NCBI RefSeq assembly: GCF_003952425.1
Contig: NZ_CP034449.1
Location: 1 to 64,000, forward strand
DNA: 64,000 bases
Direction: 5' to 3'
Source: Mesorhizobium sp. M2A.F.Ca.ET.046.03.2.1
GTDB taxonomy: Bacteria > Pseudomonadota > Alphaproteobacteria > Rhizobiales > Rhizobiaceae
Below, in pieces: positions 52,633-61,578 of this stretch. How positions within the stretch are numbered: the stretch's first letter is position 1; each line of letters starts with the position of its first letter. The notes under the pieces are model-generated. The model searched no databases, was not told where the DNA came from, and saw only the letters and a program-made list of their open reading frames with translations. Made by a program: the position numbers and the translations under genes.

Positions 52633-53346
52633 CTACCCGAAGATCTGATGCAATGCCGCGCCAACCAGAATCAGCCCGGTCGCGATCTCCAGAAAGGTGG
52701 CCACACCGGCCGTGCTCGATCCCAGCCGTTCCAGCGCGGCTACCGACCCGCTGCGGAACAGCACCGCCAGCAGCACGACGATACCGAGCGTGATCGCGAC
52801 GCCCACCATCATCGCGACAGCGAAGACAAGTCCGGCCCAGGGTATGCCGCGCGAAATGGCATAAGTCATGACGAACAGCGTCAGCGGGCAAGGGATCAGT
52901 CCAGCCATGAAGCCGACCGCTTCGCCCTCATGGACGTGATGATGATGACGGCCGCGCAGCGCGCGCCAGATTATCCACACGCCGATCAGGCCGAGCAGCC
53001 CACGGCTCAGCGTTTCCAGCGCGGGAGCGCGGCCGACGCTGCCCAGCGAGATCGAGACGAGCGGCAGCGCCAGCACCGCGATAAGCACCGCCAGCGTGAT
53101 ATGGGTGAAGGAAAGGGCGAGCGAGGCGAGCAATCCACGAGCCAATTTCACCTGCGAGCCGGCGATATAGGCGGCTAGCAGTGTCTTCGAATGGCCCGGC
53201 GTCAGCGCGTGAGCCGCCCCGAACACGACGCCCATCGGCAGGACCGCAAGGAGCGTAAGCCAGTTGCCGTCGCCGGCGAACGCCTTGAGGTGCTGCGCCA
53301 CCGCCAGGTAAATCTCGCGTTGGTAGTCAAAGAGCGCCTGTATCAT
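52633..53346 (-). CDS. Nickel/cobalt efflux protein, RcnA/NicO-like
   Basis: 237 residues, six helices. FGAAHALTPGHSKTLLAAY is the NicO metal motif; RGRHHHHVHEGEAV is a His-rich loop. It pumps Ni/Co out of the cell. Its start overlaps the dmeF stop by four bases, so it is coupled to the CDF gene and shares its DmeR control. Confidence 0.9.
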   Translation of the reverse strand: MIQALFDYQREIYLAVAQHLKAFAGDGNWLTLLAVLPMGVVFGAAHALTPGHSKTLLAAYIAGSQVKLARGLLASLALSFTHITLAVLIAVLALPLVSISLGSVGRAPALETLSRGLLGLIGVWIIWRALRGRHHHHVHEGEAVGFMAGLIPCPLTLFVMTYAISRGIPWAGLVFAVAMMVGVAITLGIVVLLAVLFRSGSVAALERLGSSTAGVATFLEIATGLILVGAALHQIFG

Positions 53347-54674
53347 CCATGCGCGTGCTCGTGCTGGTGGCCTTCCGGCTCGGCCATGGCGAAGGGCAGG
53401 TCCTCGCTGTCCTGACCGGCCGCCAGTTGCAGCCTGGCGCTGAACTCATGCGGCTCGGCCGGCGCGACAAGGCTTTGCAGGTAGTGATGATCGCCGCCGA
53501 CCGGCGACAGCGGCAGGCTCTCGACGGCGCCGCCGGCGCGTTCGATGGCGACGTTCGCTTGCAGGCCCTCGGCGTGGCGCGAGAGGCGCAGCCGCATGCG
53601 CTCGCCCTGGGGCGTGTCGACGATCTCGAGCAGCCCGCTGGCCAGCTTGCCCGACACCAGGAAAGGGTCAGGCGCGTGATGGTGACCCCTCTCGCCCTCG
53701 GGCGCGGCAAAGCGCACCGTGGCGACGTCGAGCGCGGGAATGTGCGCGAAGAGCTCCGTCTTCAGCGACGCGGCGATGTTGTTGGCGGCGGCGAGCAGCA
53801 GCCCGTCATTGACCGCGACCTCCACATCGACATGCAGCTTATGGCCGAGCCAGCGGGCCCTCGCGTGGACCACCCTGTCGATCCCGGCGACATGGTCGGC
53901 GGCGTGATGAACCTCGTCGACCAGCCACGGCTCCACGCCGTCGAGCATGCGCGTCAGCACCGAACGCGCCGACTGCCAGACGATGCCGAAAATGGCGATG
54001 GTGATCAGCAGGCCGATGATCGGGTCGGCGAGCGGGTAGCTAAGCCAGACGCCGACCGCGCCGGCAACGACGGCAAGGCTGGTCAGCCCGTCGGTGCGCG
54101 CGTGGTAACCATCGGCGATCAGGGCCGCGCTGTTGATCTGACGGCCGACGCGGATGCGGAAGACGGCCACCGCCTCATTGCCGAGGAAGCCGATGACGCC
54201 TGCAGCGGCGAGCCAGCCCAGGAACCTGACCGGCTGCGGATTGAACAGGCGATCGATCGCTTCGTAACCGGCAACCAGCGCGCTCGCCAGGATGATCAGC
54301 ACGATGACGATGCCGGCAAGATCCTCGACGCGACCTAGGCCGTAGGTGAACGTTCGGGTCGGCCCGCGTCGCGCCAGCACGAAGGCGATCCAGAGCGGGA
54401 TGGCCGTCGTCGCGTCGGCGATGTTGTGGATGGTGTCGGCAAGCAGCGCCACGCTGCCGGAAAAGAGGACGACGGCGAGCTGCAGCGCGGCCGTTATCGC
54501 CAGGATGACGAACGACCATTTGATCGCCCAGATGCCGCGCTCAGTCGTGGCGATCGTCGCATCGATCACGCCATGCGTGTGCCCGTGCGGCCCGTCATGG
54601 CCGTGCCCGCCATGTCTGCCGTGGTCATGCCCGTGCGAGCCGAAGCCGAACCAGTCGAGAATCCTCGTCAACAT
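53343..54674 (-). CDS. dmeF: CDF-family cobalt/nickel efflux transporter DmeF
   Basis: 443 residues. N-terminal His-rich cytoplasmic stretch (GSHGHDHGRHGGHGHDG), six helices with LLADTIHNIADATTA (metal site, HxxxD), and a C-terminal metal-binding domain. Overall like the DmeF of Rhizobium leguminosarum. Cation-proton antiport. Middle gene of dmeR-dmeF-rcnA. Confidence 0.92.
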   Translation of the reverse strand: MLTRILDWFGFGSHGHDHGRHGGHGHDGPHGHTHGVIDATIATTERGIWAIKWSFVILAITAALQLAVVLFSGSVALLADTIHNIADATTAIPLWIAFVLARRGPTRTFTYGLGRVEDLAGIVIVLIILASALVAGYEAIDRLFNPQPVRFLGWLAAAGVIGFLGNEAVAVFRIRVGRQINSAALIADGYHARTDGLTSLAVVAGAVGVWLSYPLADPIIGLLITIAIFGIVWQSARSVLTRMLDGVEPWLVDEVHHAADHVAGIDRVVHARARWLGHKLHVDVEVAVNDGLLLAAANNIAASLKTELFAHIPALDVATVRFAAPEGERGHHHAPDPFLVSGKLASGLLEIVDTPQGERMRLRLSRHAEGLQANVAIERAGGAVESLPLSPVGGDHHYLQSLVAPAEPHEFSARLQLAAGQDSEDLPFAMAEPEGHQHEHAHG

Positions 54675-54682
54675 GAGCGGCC

Positions 54683-54940
54683 TCACAGATATTTGGTGAG
54701 CTGCTTCAGCTCTTTCAGCGTGTCCCTGGTCGGCTCGCCGCCCTCGACAAGGCAATGTTCCATATGGTCGTGGATCAGCTCGCGCTTGGCGTTGCCGACG
54801 GCGCTTTCGACGGCATGGAGCTGTTGCGCGAGGTCAAGGCAGGAACGGCCCTGCTCGAACATGGTGAGCACGGCGGCGAGATGGCCGTGCGCGCGCTTGA
54901 GCCGGGCGATGATGTCGGGATGGGAGCTGTGTATTGTCAT
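54683..54940 (-). CDS. dmeR: Metal-sensing repressor DmeR (RcnR/CsoR family)
   Basis: 85 residues, all helical (DUF156). HPDIIARLKRAHGHLAAVLT, then RSCLDLAQQLHAVESAVGNA carries the Cys and His that bind metal; HDHMEHCLVEGG follows. Divides from dmeF by eight bases. Binds a GC-tract site near its own start and releases it on Co/Ni. Confidence 0.92.
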   Translation of the reverse strand: MTIHSSHPDIIARLKRAHGHLAAVLTMFEQGRSCLDLAQQLHAVESAVGNAKRELIHDHMEHCLVEGGEPTRDTLKELKQLTKYL

Positions 54941-54946
54941 GCTCTC

Positions 54947-54968
54947 ATCCTATCCCCCAGGGTAGGAT
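54947..54968 (-). promoter_or_regulatory. DmeR/RcnR-type operator
   Basis: ATCCTA-(TCCCCCAGGG)-TAGGAT: 6-bp arms around a G/C tract, starting seven bases upstream of the dmeR start. Inverted repeat with a G-tract is the classic site of the RcnR/CsoR family. Confidence 0.78.
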
Positions 54969-55048
54969 ACTACAATCAGGCAAAGAGCTACCTCTCGCTG
55001 AGTGAGCGGATCCGTCGATCGAGCTTGGGCGATCCTATCAGTCGGCGA

Positions 55049-55873
55049 TCAGGCCGACTTGCGGGCAGGCTTGGTTTTCGAGGGCGCCTTGATGCCTTCC
55101 TTGGCGAGACTCTTCCTCAGCACCGAAGCGAGGTCGACGACATTTTCTCTTGGCGGCGGCGCGGCCTTCGGCGGTTTCTTGCCCTTGCGCTTGGCATCGA
55201 TCATCGCGATCAGCGCATCCTCATAGGTATCCTCGAATTTCGAAGGATCGAACTTCGTCACCTTCTTGTCGATCAAAAGCTCGGCAATCTCGAGCAGATC
55301 CTTGTCGTATTTCGGTGACGTCAGGTCTTCGAAAACGCTCTTCTCCGAGACCATCTCGTCGCGGGTGCGCAGTTCGGTGAGCAGCATGCCCTTGCCGAAA
55401 GGCTGGATGACGACCTCGCGGCCGCGCTGGTAGAGCACGACGCAGGACCTTGCGGCGACGCGCTTCTTCTTCATCGCCTCGCGCAGCACGCTGAAGGCCT
55501 CGAGCGCAGCGCCATCGGCGGGGATGAGGTAATAGGGCTTTTCCAGATAGCGGGTGTCGATCTCGTCAAGGGCGACGAACTCGTCAACCTCCAATGTGTG
55601 CGCCGAGGTGAGTTTCAGCTTCTTGATCTCATCCGGCTCGATCTCGATGAAATCATCCTTCTCCGCCTCGAAGCCCTTGGTCTGGTCCTCGGTCTCGACG
55701 ATATCGCCGGTCTGCTCGTCGACATAGCCGCTTTTCACCGGCAGGCCGTCCTTGCGGTTCAGGATCCTGAAATGAACTTTTCCGGTTTCGCTGGTCGCGC
55801 CGACCAGCTTCACGCCACACGAGACCGACCCAACCTTGAGAAAACCCTTCCAGACCGCGCGTGGCGCAACCAT
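55049..55873 (-). CDS. ku: Ku protein (non-homologous end joining)
   Basis: 274 residues, the bacterial Ku core: WKGFLKVGSVSCGVKLVGAT, VHFRILNRKDGLPVK, YYLIPADGAALEAFSVLREA. The C terminus is Lys/Ala/Pro-rich, typical for DNA binding. It holds DNA ends for LigD; no ligD is in this window. Rhizobia often have several Ku copies. Confidence 0.94.
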   Translation of the reverse strand: MVAPRAVWKGFLKVGSVSCGVKLVGATSETGKVHFRILNRKDGLPVKSGYVDEQTGDIVETEDQTKGFEAEKDDFIEIEPDEIKKLKLTSAHTLEVDEFVALDEIDTRYLEKPYYLIPADGAALEAFSVLREAMKKKRVAARSCVVLYQRGREVVIQPFGKGMLLTELRTRDEMVSEKSVFEDLTSPKYDKDLLEIAELLIDKKVTKFDPSKFEDTYEDALIAMIDAKRKGKKPPKAAPPPRENVVDLASVLRKSLAKEGIKAPSKTKPARKSA

Positions 55874-55947
55874 GTGCCATTCCTGTTGTCGTTGCGATCA
55901 ACAGGAACATCTGGCGACCCGCCTGGTTCCGCGCGGCGAAGGCGCCG

Positions 55948-56850
55948 CTAGTGCGCGGTCGCCCTGGCGTAGCGCCCGGGTGGCTGGCCGACATGGCGGC
56001 TGAAGGCGGTGCTGAAGGTGCTGGCCGAGCCATAACCGACACGCTCGGCAACCTCGGCGATATCGGCCTCCCGCCGGCGCAGCAGGTCTTTCGCCAGCGC
56101 CATGCGCCAGGCCAAGAGATATTCCATCGGCGGCACGCCGACGCCGCGAACGAAACGGTCGAAGAAGGCGGAGCGCGAAAGCGCGGCCTCCTTCGCCAGC
56201 TCGGCGATCGTCCAGGGCCGCGCCGGATCGGCATGCATCCGGCGGATCGCCTCCGCCAGCCGCGCGTCGCCCAGGCCGCGCAGCAGGCCGGCCGGCGCGT
56301 CGGACGTCTGCGCCTGCCGAAGGGATTCGACCAGCAGGATCTCGATCAGCCGGGTCAGCACCAGGTCGCGCCCCGAATGCCGGCCCGCCGCCTCCTCGAC
56401 CAGCAGCTTCACTAGGACCGACAGCCGCTCGACGCCACGGACATGGACCTGAGCGGGCAGCAATGAGACCAGCAGGCCGGAATCCTCGCCGTCGAAAAGG
56501 AAGTAGCCGCCAAGCATGCGCAGGTCCGGCGGGCCGTCCTGCTGGCCGTGCCGGACCTCCTCCGTGGCGGCCATGGCAAGGTTGGGATCTATCAGCGTCG
56601 GAACGACCGGCTCGAAGCCGGTCATGGTGAAGCCGGGCGTTTTCGGCAGCAGGACGAAATCGCCGGCTTCGAGCGTCAAGGGCGGCTGGCCATCAACCGC
56701 CAACAGGCAGGCTCCCTCGATGACGACGGCGAAGCTCGGATGGCCGAAATCCGCGTAGCGGACACCCCAGCGCCCGGCGCCGCTGATGCCCTTGGTGAAC
56801 ACGGCGCGCGGCCTGAGCAAGGCTATGACTTCAGAGAGAGGATCGACCAT
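55948..56850 (-). CDS. AraC-family regulator, cupin_6 type
   Basis: 300 residues. Sensor: PSFAVVIEGACLLAVDGQPP, then LEAGDFVLLPKTPGFTM. HTH_18: LAKEAALSRSAFFDRFVRGV and VAERVGYGSASTFSTAFSRH. ATG 56850 starts the family-like MVDPLSEV; a longer frame is not supported. Divergent from the SDR gene at 56948. Same family as the truncated gene at 1-330. Confidence 0.92.
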   Translation of the reverse strand: MVDPLSEVIALLRPRAVFTKGISGAGRWGVRYADFGHPSFAVVIEGACLLAVDGQPPLTLEAGDFVLLPKTPGFTMTGFEPVVPTLIDPNLAMAATEEVRHGQQDGPPDLRMLGGYFLFDGEDSGLLVSLLPAQVHVRGVERLSVLVKLLVEEAAGRHSGRDLVLTRLIEILLVESLRQAQTSDAPAGLLRGLGDARLAEAIRRMHADPARPWTIAELAKEAALSRSAFFDRFVRGVGVPPMEYLLAWRMALAKDLLRRREADIAEVAERVGYGSASTFSTAFSRHVGQPPGRYARATAH

Positions 56851-56947
56851 TTCAGGACTCTTGCAAACAAAATCAGGATCGTCAATCATAGATAGTCCTG
56901 ACTGCTGCCGGTAACTTGCCGCCGTACAAACCGAACAGCGAGGACCA

Positions 56948-57703
56948 ATGAAAACCATCCTGATCACCGGCGCTTCCTCGGGCTATGGCCTGGAGACGGC
57001 GCGCCATTTCCTCTCGAATGGCTGGAACGTCGTCGCGACGATGCGAAACCCGCGCGAGGATGTGCTGCCGCCTTCGCCGGCGCTGCGCATCCTGCCGCTC
57101 GACGTGACGGACGACAAAAGCATCGCGGCGGCGGTCGAAGCGGCCGGGCCGATCGACGCATTGGTCAACAATGCCGGCATCGGCGTCGCCGGAGCTTTCG
57201 AGGCGACGCCGATGGCGCATATCCGCAAGGTCTTCGAGACCAACACGTTCGGCGTCATGGCGATGACCCAGGCGGTGATCCAGCGGATGCGCGAGCGCCG
57301 TTCCGGCGTCATCGTCAATGTGACGTCGAGTGCCACGCTGGCGCCCTTCCCGCTGGCGGCGGCCTATACAGCGAGCAAGCAGGCGATCGAAGGTTTCACC
57401 GGCTCGCTGGCGTTGGAGCTCGCGCCCTTCAACGTCCTGGCCAAGCTGGTCGAACCGGGTTACGGGCCGACGACGAGGTTCACCGCCAATACCGGCGTGA
57501 ATGTCCAGGACCTTATCCCCGAGGCCTATGCCGACTTTGCCAGGGCAGTCTTCGGCAATCTCGCCGATCCGGCGATGGCCGGGGCGCTGACCACCAGGGA
57601 AATCGATGTCGCCGAGGGCGTTTGGCGGGCCGTCAACGACACTACCGGCACACTGCGCTTCCCCGCTGGCGCCGACGCAGTCGCCCTAGCGGGGGCGGTC
57701 TGA
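56948..57703 (+). CDS. SDR-family oxidoreductase
   Basis: 251 residues with LITGASSGYGLETARHFLS, NNAG (VNNAGIGVAGAF), Ser in VTSSATL, and the YTASK catalytic motif. A complete classical SDR, unlike the one at 27382. Probably regulated by the divergent AraC gene (97 bases apart). Confidence 0.93.
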   Translation: MKTILITGASSGYGLETARHFLSNGWNVVATMRNPREDVLPPSPALRILPLDVTDDKSIAAAVEAAGPIDALVNNAGIGVAGAFEATPMAHIRKVFETNTFGVMAMTQAVIQRMRERRSGVIVNVTSSATLAPFPLAAAYTASKQAIEGFTGSLALELAPFNVLAKLVEPGYGPTTRFTANTGVNVQDLIPEAYADFARAVFGNLADPAMAGALTTREIDVAEGVWRAVNDTTGTLRFPAGADAVALAGAV

Positions 57704-57840
57704 CGGGCAGCGTAAGCACCGGGGGCCGATGTGGCCTCCGGTGGAGCTGCGATAGCGCCGATCGTGGCCAAGACGGCAGGCATGGATCGCTGATATGATC
57801 GGTGCAACTGCGGCTCGCGCTCTATGGTTGGGGTTGTTCC

Positions 57841-58743
57841 ATGTCGCTCGTTTACAGACCTGCTCGCGCCGATGACCTGGCCGCGACCGATGCAATGGTG
57901 GTCGCCAGCATCAACGAGCTTACCGTTCGGCACGGCTTCGGCCCGATGGCGGCGACGAGCCCGCCCAATTTCCAGTTGTTCTCACTCGAGGACGACCCCG
58001 ACGGCCTGTGGGTGGCGGAAGACCATGGGGACATTGCGGGCTTCGCCTGGAGTTGGGTCTGCGGCGACATCTGGTTTCTCGCCCAGCTTTTCGTCGATCC
58101 TGGCCGACAAGGCCACGGCATCGGCAATACGCTGCTGGAGCGAACCATGCAGCACGCCCGCAAATCGGGCGCAGCCCACAGGGCGCTCATCACGTTCACC
58201 TTCAACCGTGTCTCGCAGGGCCTCTACATGCGGCACGGCCTGTTTCCCAAAACGCCGATCTACGTTTTCAGCGCCGCGCGCGAACGGGTGACCAAGGCTT
58301 TGCCTCAATCGCCATTGCGCGCCGTCGAAATGGACCGCAGCGCCGCGACAATGGAAAAACTCGTCGCAATCGATGCCAGTGCCCTGGGGGTCTCGCGAGA
58401 GAAGCACCACCGCTATCTGCGCACCGATGCCGCGACGACAGGTGTCTTGCTCCTCGCCGGCAGTGAGGCGATCGGCTACAGCTACCTTAGCGCCGGCGGG
58501 CATATCGGGCCCCTGGCGGTGACGCGGCCCGGTTTTCTTCGCGATGCCTTCGCAACGGCATTGCGGCTGGCGGCAGATCGCTCGGCCGAAAAGGTATCGG
58601 CCTTCCTGCCGGGCACATGCGAGAGCGCGCTCAGCCTTGCGGTCGATCAAGGCATGCGCATCACCTTCCCGATGCTGTTGATGGCATCGCCCGGCTATCG
58701 CGACTGGACGCAGTATCTGCCGCGAAATCCCGGCTTCATGTGA
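57841..58743 (+). CDS. Tandem GNAT-family acetyltransferase
   Basis: 300 residues. The first GNAT domain has the acetyl-CoA loop DPGRQGHGIGNTLLERTMQ; the second half resembles a degenerate GNAT partner (VTRPGFLRDAFATALRLAAD). ATG 57841 is favoured over an upstream frame. Function unknown. Confidence 0.88.
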   Translation: MSLVYRPARADDLAATDAMVVASINELTVRHGFGPMAATSPPNFQLFSLEDDPDGLWVAEDHGDIAGFAWSWVCGDIWFLAQLFVDPGRQGHGIGNTLLERTMQHARKSGAAHRALITFTFNRVSQGLYMRHGLFPKTPIYVFSAARERVTKALPQSPLRAVEMDRSAATMEKLVAIDASALGVSREKHHRYLRTDAATTGVLLLAGSEAIGYSYLSAGGHIGPLAVTRPGFLRDAFATALRLAADRSAEKVSAFLPGTCESALSLAVDQGMRITFPMLLMASPGYRDWTQYLPRNPGFM

Positions 58744-58882
58744 TCGGCGGGCTGCGGGGGCAGGCGGCGCAGAGGCAACCAAACACTTGTTTTCCCGTTA
58801 TTTCAGCAGCTGTCGGCATCCGTCATATCGTCAGCCAATTGGCTCCCGGCCAACGACCGCGCGGAGCAGAAAGGAGGCCGCA

Positions 58883-59218
58883 ATGGCACGGCCCATTGTT
58901 GAAATAGGCGACAGGGTGGCGGTGATCGCCACCGTGGTCGAGCGCACCAACGACCGCGTGACGCTGAGCCTCGACGGCAACGGCCACCGCTATTCGATGG
59001 TCGAGCCAAACGCCAAGGCAGGCGACAAGCTGAGGCTGGAGGGCGACGTCGTCCATGTCGACGAGGATCTCGGACGCACGACGGTGCAGGTGCTGGGGCG
59101 GGTGACCGTCGACACCGGGTCGGTCGAGATGGTGACGAGACGTTGCGACCTCGACCATATCGGCTCGAACGTGGCTGGCCACCCTCGCCCGCGCACGCAA
59201 CCGACGCCGCACGGATGA
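58883..59218 (+). CDS. Hypothetical beta-rich protein, 111 aa
   Basis: Opening IVEIGDRVAVIATVVERTND, then VTLSLDGNGHRYSMVEPNAK: short strands suggesting a small barrel (OB or SH3-like). The tail (HPRPRTQPTPHG) is disordered. AGGAGGCCGCA precedes the ATG. No family recognised. Confidence 0.68.
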   Translation: MARPIVEIGDRVAVIATVVERTNDRVTLSLDGNGHRYSMVEPNAKAGDKLRLEGDVVHVDEDLGRTTVQVLGRVTVDTGSVEMVTRRCDLDHIGSNVAGHPRPRTQPTPHG

Positions 59219-59368
59219 AACCTTCCCGGTGAAACGGCGGCCGCTCCCTGGGCGTTTCCGTACCGACGCTCACCGAATTGTCCTAGTTCCTTAACACAGA
59301 AATTTTGACCGGTTGGCTATGTGTGCATTGGCATGCGTTGGCGATTGGCCGAGACGCCTATCGCGGTC

Positions 59369-59548
59369 GTCATCCACGGGCGGAGCAAGGAGCGAAGCGA
59401 CGCGCGCAGACCCGAGGATCCATGCCGTGACTTGGGAGCGCCGCAGCGGTCCAGAAATTCTGCACCGTTGCACGCTTCGGTCTAAGTAACGGCATGGATT
59501 CTAGGGTCTGCGCGCGTCGCTTCGCTCCTTGCTCCGCCCTAGAATGAC
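59369..59548. repeat. Long inverted repeat (63-bp arms)
   Basis: The left arm (59369-59431) and the right arm (59486-59548) match closely in reverse complement: GGCGGAGCAAGGAGCGAAGC against GCTTCGCTCCTTGCTCCGCC, followed by GACGCGCGCAGACCC and its partner. The loop is 54 bases. No gene inside. Typical of a rhizobial palindromic element. Confidence 0.87.
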
Positions 59549-59655
59549 GAGGTTCAGGAGCCTTCAGCTCATCGCCAGCGTTTGCGCTGACTACCCCAAC
59601 GTTGATGGCCTTGCTCGACAAGTCTGCAATCTTTCAAAATCACTGTGTTGAGGAA

Positions 59656-59805
59656 TTAGTGCCGCTTGAAATACTGCACTTCGCGTTCGTGCTTTTCGGC
59701 GGCTTCGCGCGACTTGAAGGTGCCGAGATTGCGGCGCTTGCCGGTCCTGGGATCGATCTTGCGCGAATAGAGCCGGTATTCGCCGGTTTTCAGTTTGCGG
59801 ATCAT
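59656..59805 (-). CDS. Small conserved basic protein, 49 aa
   Basis: MIRKLKTGEYRLYSRKIDPR, then GKRRNLGTFKSREAAEKHER and a short basic end. AGGAGGTTTCC lies right before the ATG, a nearly perfect ribosome site. Very basic; the repeated Arg/Lys pattern suggests nucleic-acid binding. Function unknown. Confidence 0.85.
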   Translation of the reverse strand: MIRKLKTGEYRLYSRKIDPRTGKRRNLGTFKSREAAEKHEREVQYFKRH

Positions 59806-60047
59806 GGAAACCTCCTGTGCGGGCCATGACTCCAACCCGCCGTGCCTGCCTCGGTTCCGATCACCATGATGCCCGCGCGCGGCCGGCGGCAAAAAACCCT
59901 TCTGTCGGTGAACCATTTCACGGACGCAAACGACCCAATGTCGGAATCGACATCGCAACGACACGATTAAGTCGAATTGTTTGTATTCAAATGACTTTCG
60001 CGACGTTATGCGGATGTTGCGAGCGTGCCGGATCTGAGGAGGGTGAG

Positions 60048-60230
60048 ATGGTGACGGCGAAGCTTCACGGTGTTGAACTCGTCAGGGGACAGAAGTGGAC
60101 GGTGCGCGTCACCGCCTACGGCACCACACTCATCTTCCCCTTCGAAGCCGAGCAATATGCGCGTTCCTACGCCGATGGCCAGGCTTTCCGCCTCGGCGTC
60201 GAGGTTGTCGAGTTGAAGGACTGCGCCTGA
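60048..60230 (+). CDS. Small hypothetical protein, 60 aa
   Basis: MVTAKLHGVELVRGQKWTVR, then VTAYGTTLIFPFEAEQYARS: a small beta-alpha protein. GGAGGGTGAG precedes ATG 60048. No family known; 61 bases before the DUF1232 gene on the same strand. Confidence 0.68.
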   Translation: MVTAKLHGVELVRGQKWTVRVTAYGTTLIFPFEAEQYARSYADGQAFRLGVEVVELKDCA

Positions 60231-60291
60231 GAGGCCAATCCGGTATTCGTCCGTTGGCCTGAAGGCCCATACGGCCCTATACAATGGGCTC

Positions 60292-60672
60292 ATGTCGGCT
60301 CTCGACTCGGCAAAGCAATGGGCGCGCGCCATCAAGCGCGACGTGGTGGCGCTCTGGATTGCGGCCCGTGATTGGCGGGTGCCCTGGTACGCAAAAGCCA
60401 TCGCGGGCGCCGTCGCGGCCTATGCGCTGAGCCCGATCGATCTCATCCCGGATTTCATCCCGATCATCGGCTATCTGGACGACCTGCTGGTCGTGCCTCT
60501 CGGCATCATGCTCGCGGTCAGGTTGGTGCCGCCCGATCTGATGCGTGAATTCCGCGAAGAAGCCGCGCGGCGCGAGAAGCCGGTCAGCAAGGCGGGGCTC
60601 GCTTTCATGATCGCGGTCTGGGTTCTGGCGGCGCTGGCGCTCACCTGGCTGTTCTGGCCGAAGCCGGCCTAA
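60292..60672 (+). CDS. DUF1232 (YkvA-like) membrane protein
   Basis: 126 residues. The family core is AYALSPIDLIPDFIPIIGYL, then DDLLVVPLGIMLAVRLVP; a C-terminal helix (FMIAVWVLAALALTWLFW) follows. Function of the family is unknown. Confidence 0.92.
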   Translation: MSALDSAKQWARAIKRDVVALWIAARDWRVPWYAKAIAGAVAAYALSPIDLIPDFIPIIGYLDDLLVVPLGIMLAVRLVPPDLMREFREEAARREKPVSKAGLAFMIAVWVLAALALTWLFWPKPA

Positions 60673-60818
60673 AGCGGCGTCGCGATCTTTCAGATTCGCC
60701 GATAGCGGTGCACATTCGGCTTGATTAGCGACCCCTTGTATTCGATGCAAATCAGGATCATGCTCAAGGGTGCGCGAAATTACGTGCGCTGCGGGGGGGT
60801 CAAAAGGGGTAAGGCGCT

Positions 60819-60977
60819 ATGGAGTTTGCAGTCTGCTACGATCACAGCGGGTTCGATCTGGCGCGGTCGCTCTTCTTCGATCTCACTGCTTTCCTTGCGC
60901 TGATGACGCCATGGGCGATCGCGCGGCTGATCGAGATCGCGCGCGAGGATGGCGCGGCCGGATTGCAGCTCGCGTGA
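60819..60977 (+). CDS. Small hypothetical protein, 52 aa
   Basis: MEFAVCYDHSGFDLARSLFF, then DLTAFLALMTPWAIARLIEI, one hydrophobic helix, with an acidic-to-polar end. AAAAGGGGTAAGG precedes the ATG. No family known. Confidence 0.5.
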   Translation: MEFAVCYDHSGFDLARSLFFDLTAFLALMTPWAIARLIEIAREDGAAGLQLA

Positions 60978-61006
60978 CGGGCTGAAAGCCCGTTCCTGGG
61001 ATTGTC

Positions 61007-61228
61007 CTAGCCCTCGCGGCCGACCTTTCGGATCGACAGGTCGCCGAACAGGACCGAACAGTCGATCTCCTCCTGGAAATGCGCCTGCGGATCGAGCACC
61101 AGCCAGGAAGCGTGGGTGCGAAGCTCCTTCAGCCTGGCATTCTTTTCCGCACGCGCCAAGCGCTCCGCCTCGTCTGTTGAGGCCTGAAACGGCTTTTCGG
61201 CCTTGTGATGGTGAGGACTCCTCGACAT
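61007..61228 (-). CDS. Hypothetical protein, 73 aa
   Basis: MSRSPHHHKAEKPFQASTDE, then a charged helix (AERLARAEKNARLKELRTHA) and a beta end. Weak ribosome site. No family recognised. Confidence 0.5.
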   Translation of the reverse strand: MSRSPHHHKAEKPFQASTDEAERLARAEKNARLKELRTHASWLVLDPQAHFQEEIDCSVLFGDLSIRKVGREG

Positions 61229-61350
61229 CGCGGCCTAGAACGCGCCCGACCTGCTTTTCGTTCCGCCGCATTGAAATGGCCCACGGCCATTAATTCTTCG
61301 GCGCCGCGTTTCGACGACGCACCAGCCTTGAAGCGTTCAGGGAGCGGGGT

Positions 61351-61406
61351 AGCCCGGCTTGCCTTGGCGGTAAAAGAGTACGGCTCTCTTACAGGCAAGC
61401 CGGGCT
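61351..61406. repeat. Long two-part hairpin
   Basis: AGCCCGGCTTGCCT (61351-61364) pairs perfectly with AGGCAAGCCGGGCT (61393-61406); inside, GTAAAAGAG pairs with CTCTCTTAC at eight of nine positions. It lies in a gene-free stretch (61229-61578) and could be a repeat or a structured RNA. Confidence 0.72.
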
Positions 61407-61578
61407 AAAGCGCCGACCATTGGGTTTCCTTGGGGGGTAGCCGGCGCACGGACACAGTGTCCGTTTCCACCTGCGCCCGCAATTGTCGCTGAGGTCCTAT
61501 GCGCCGGCGCAATGGTCCGAGCGGCCAGGACCGAAACGTTCCTGCCTGGAATCACCCGGATCCCGGACGCACGAACGC

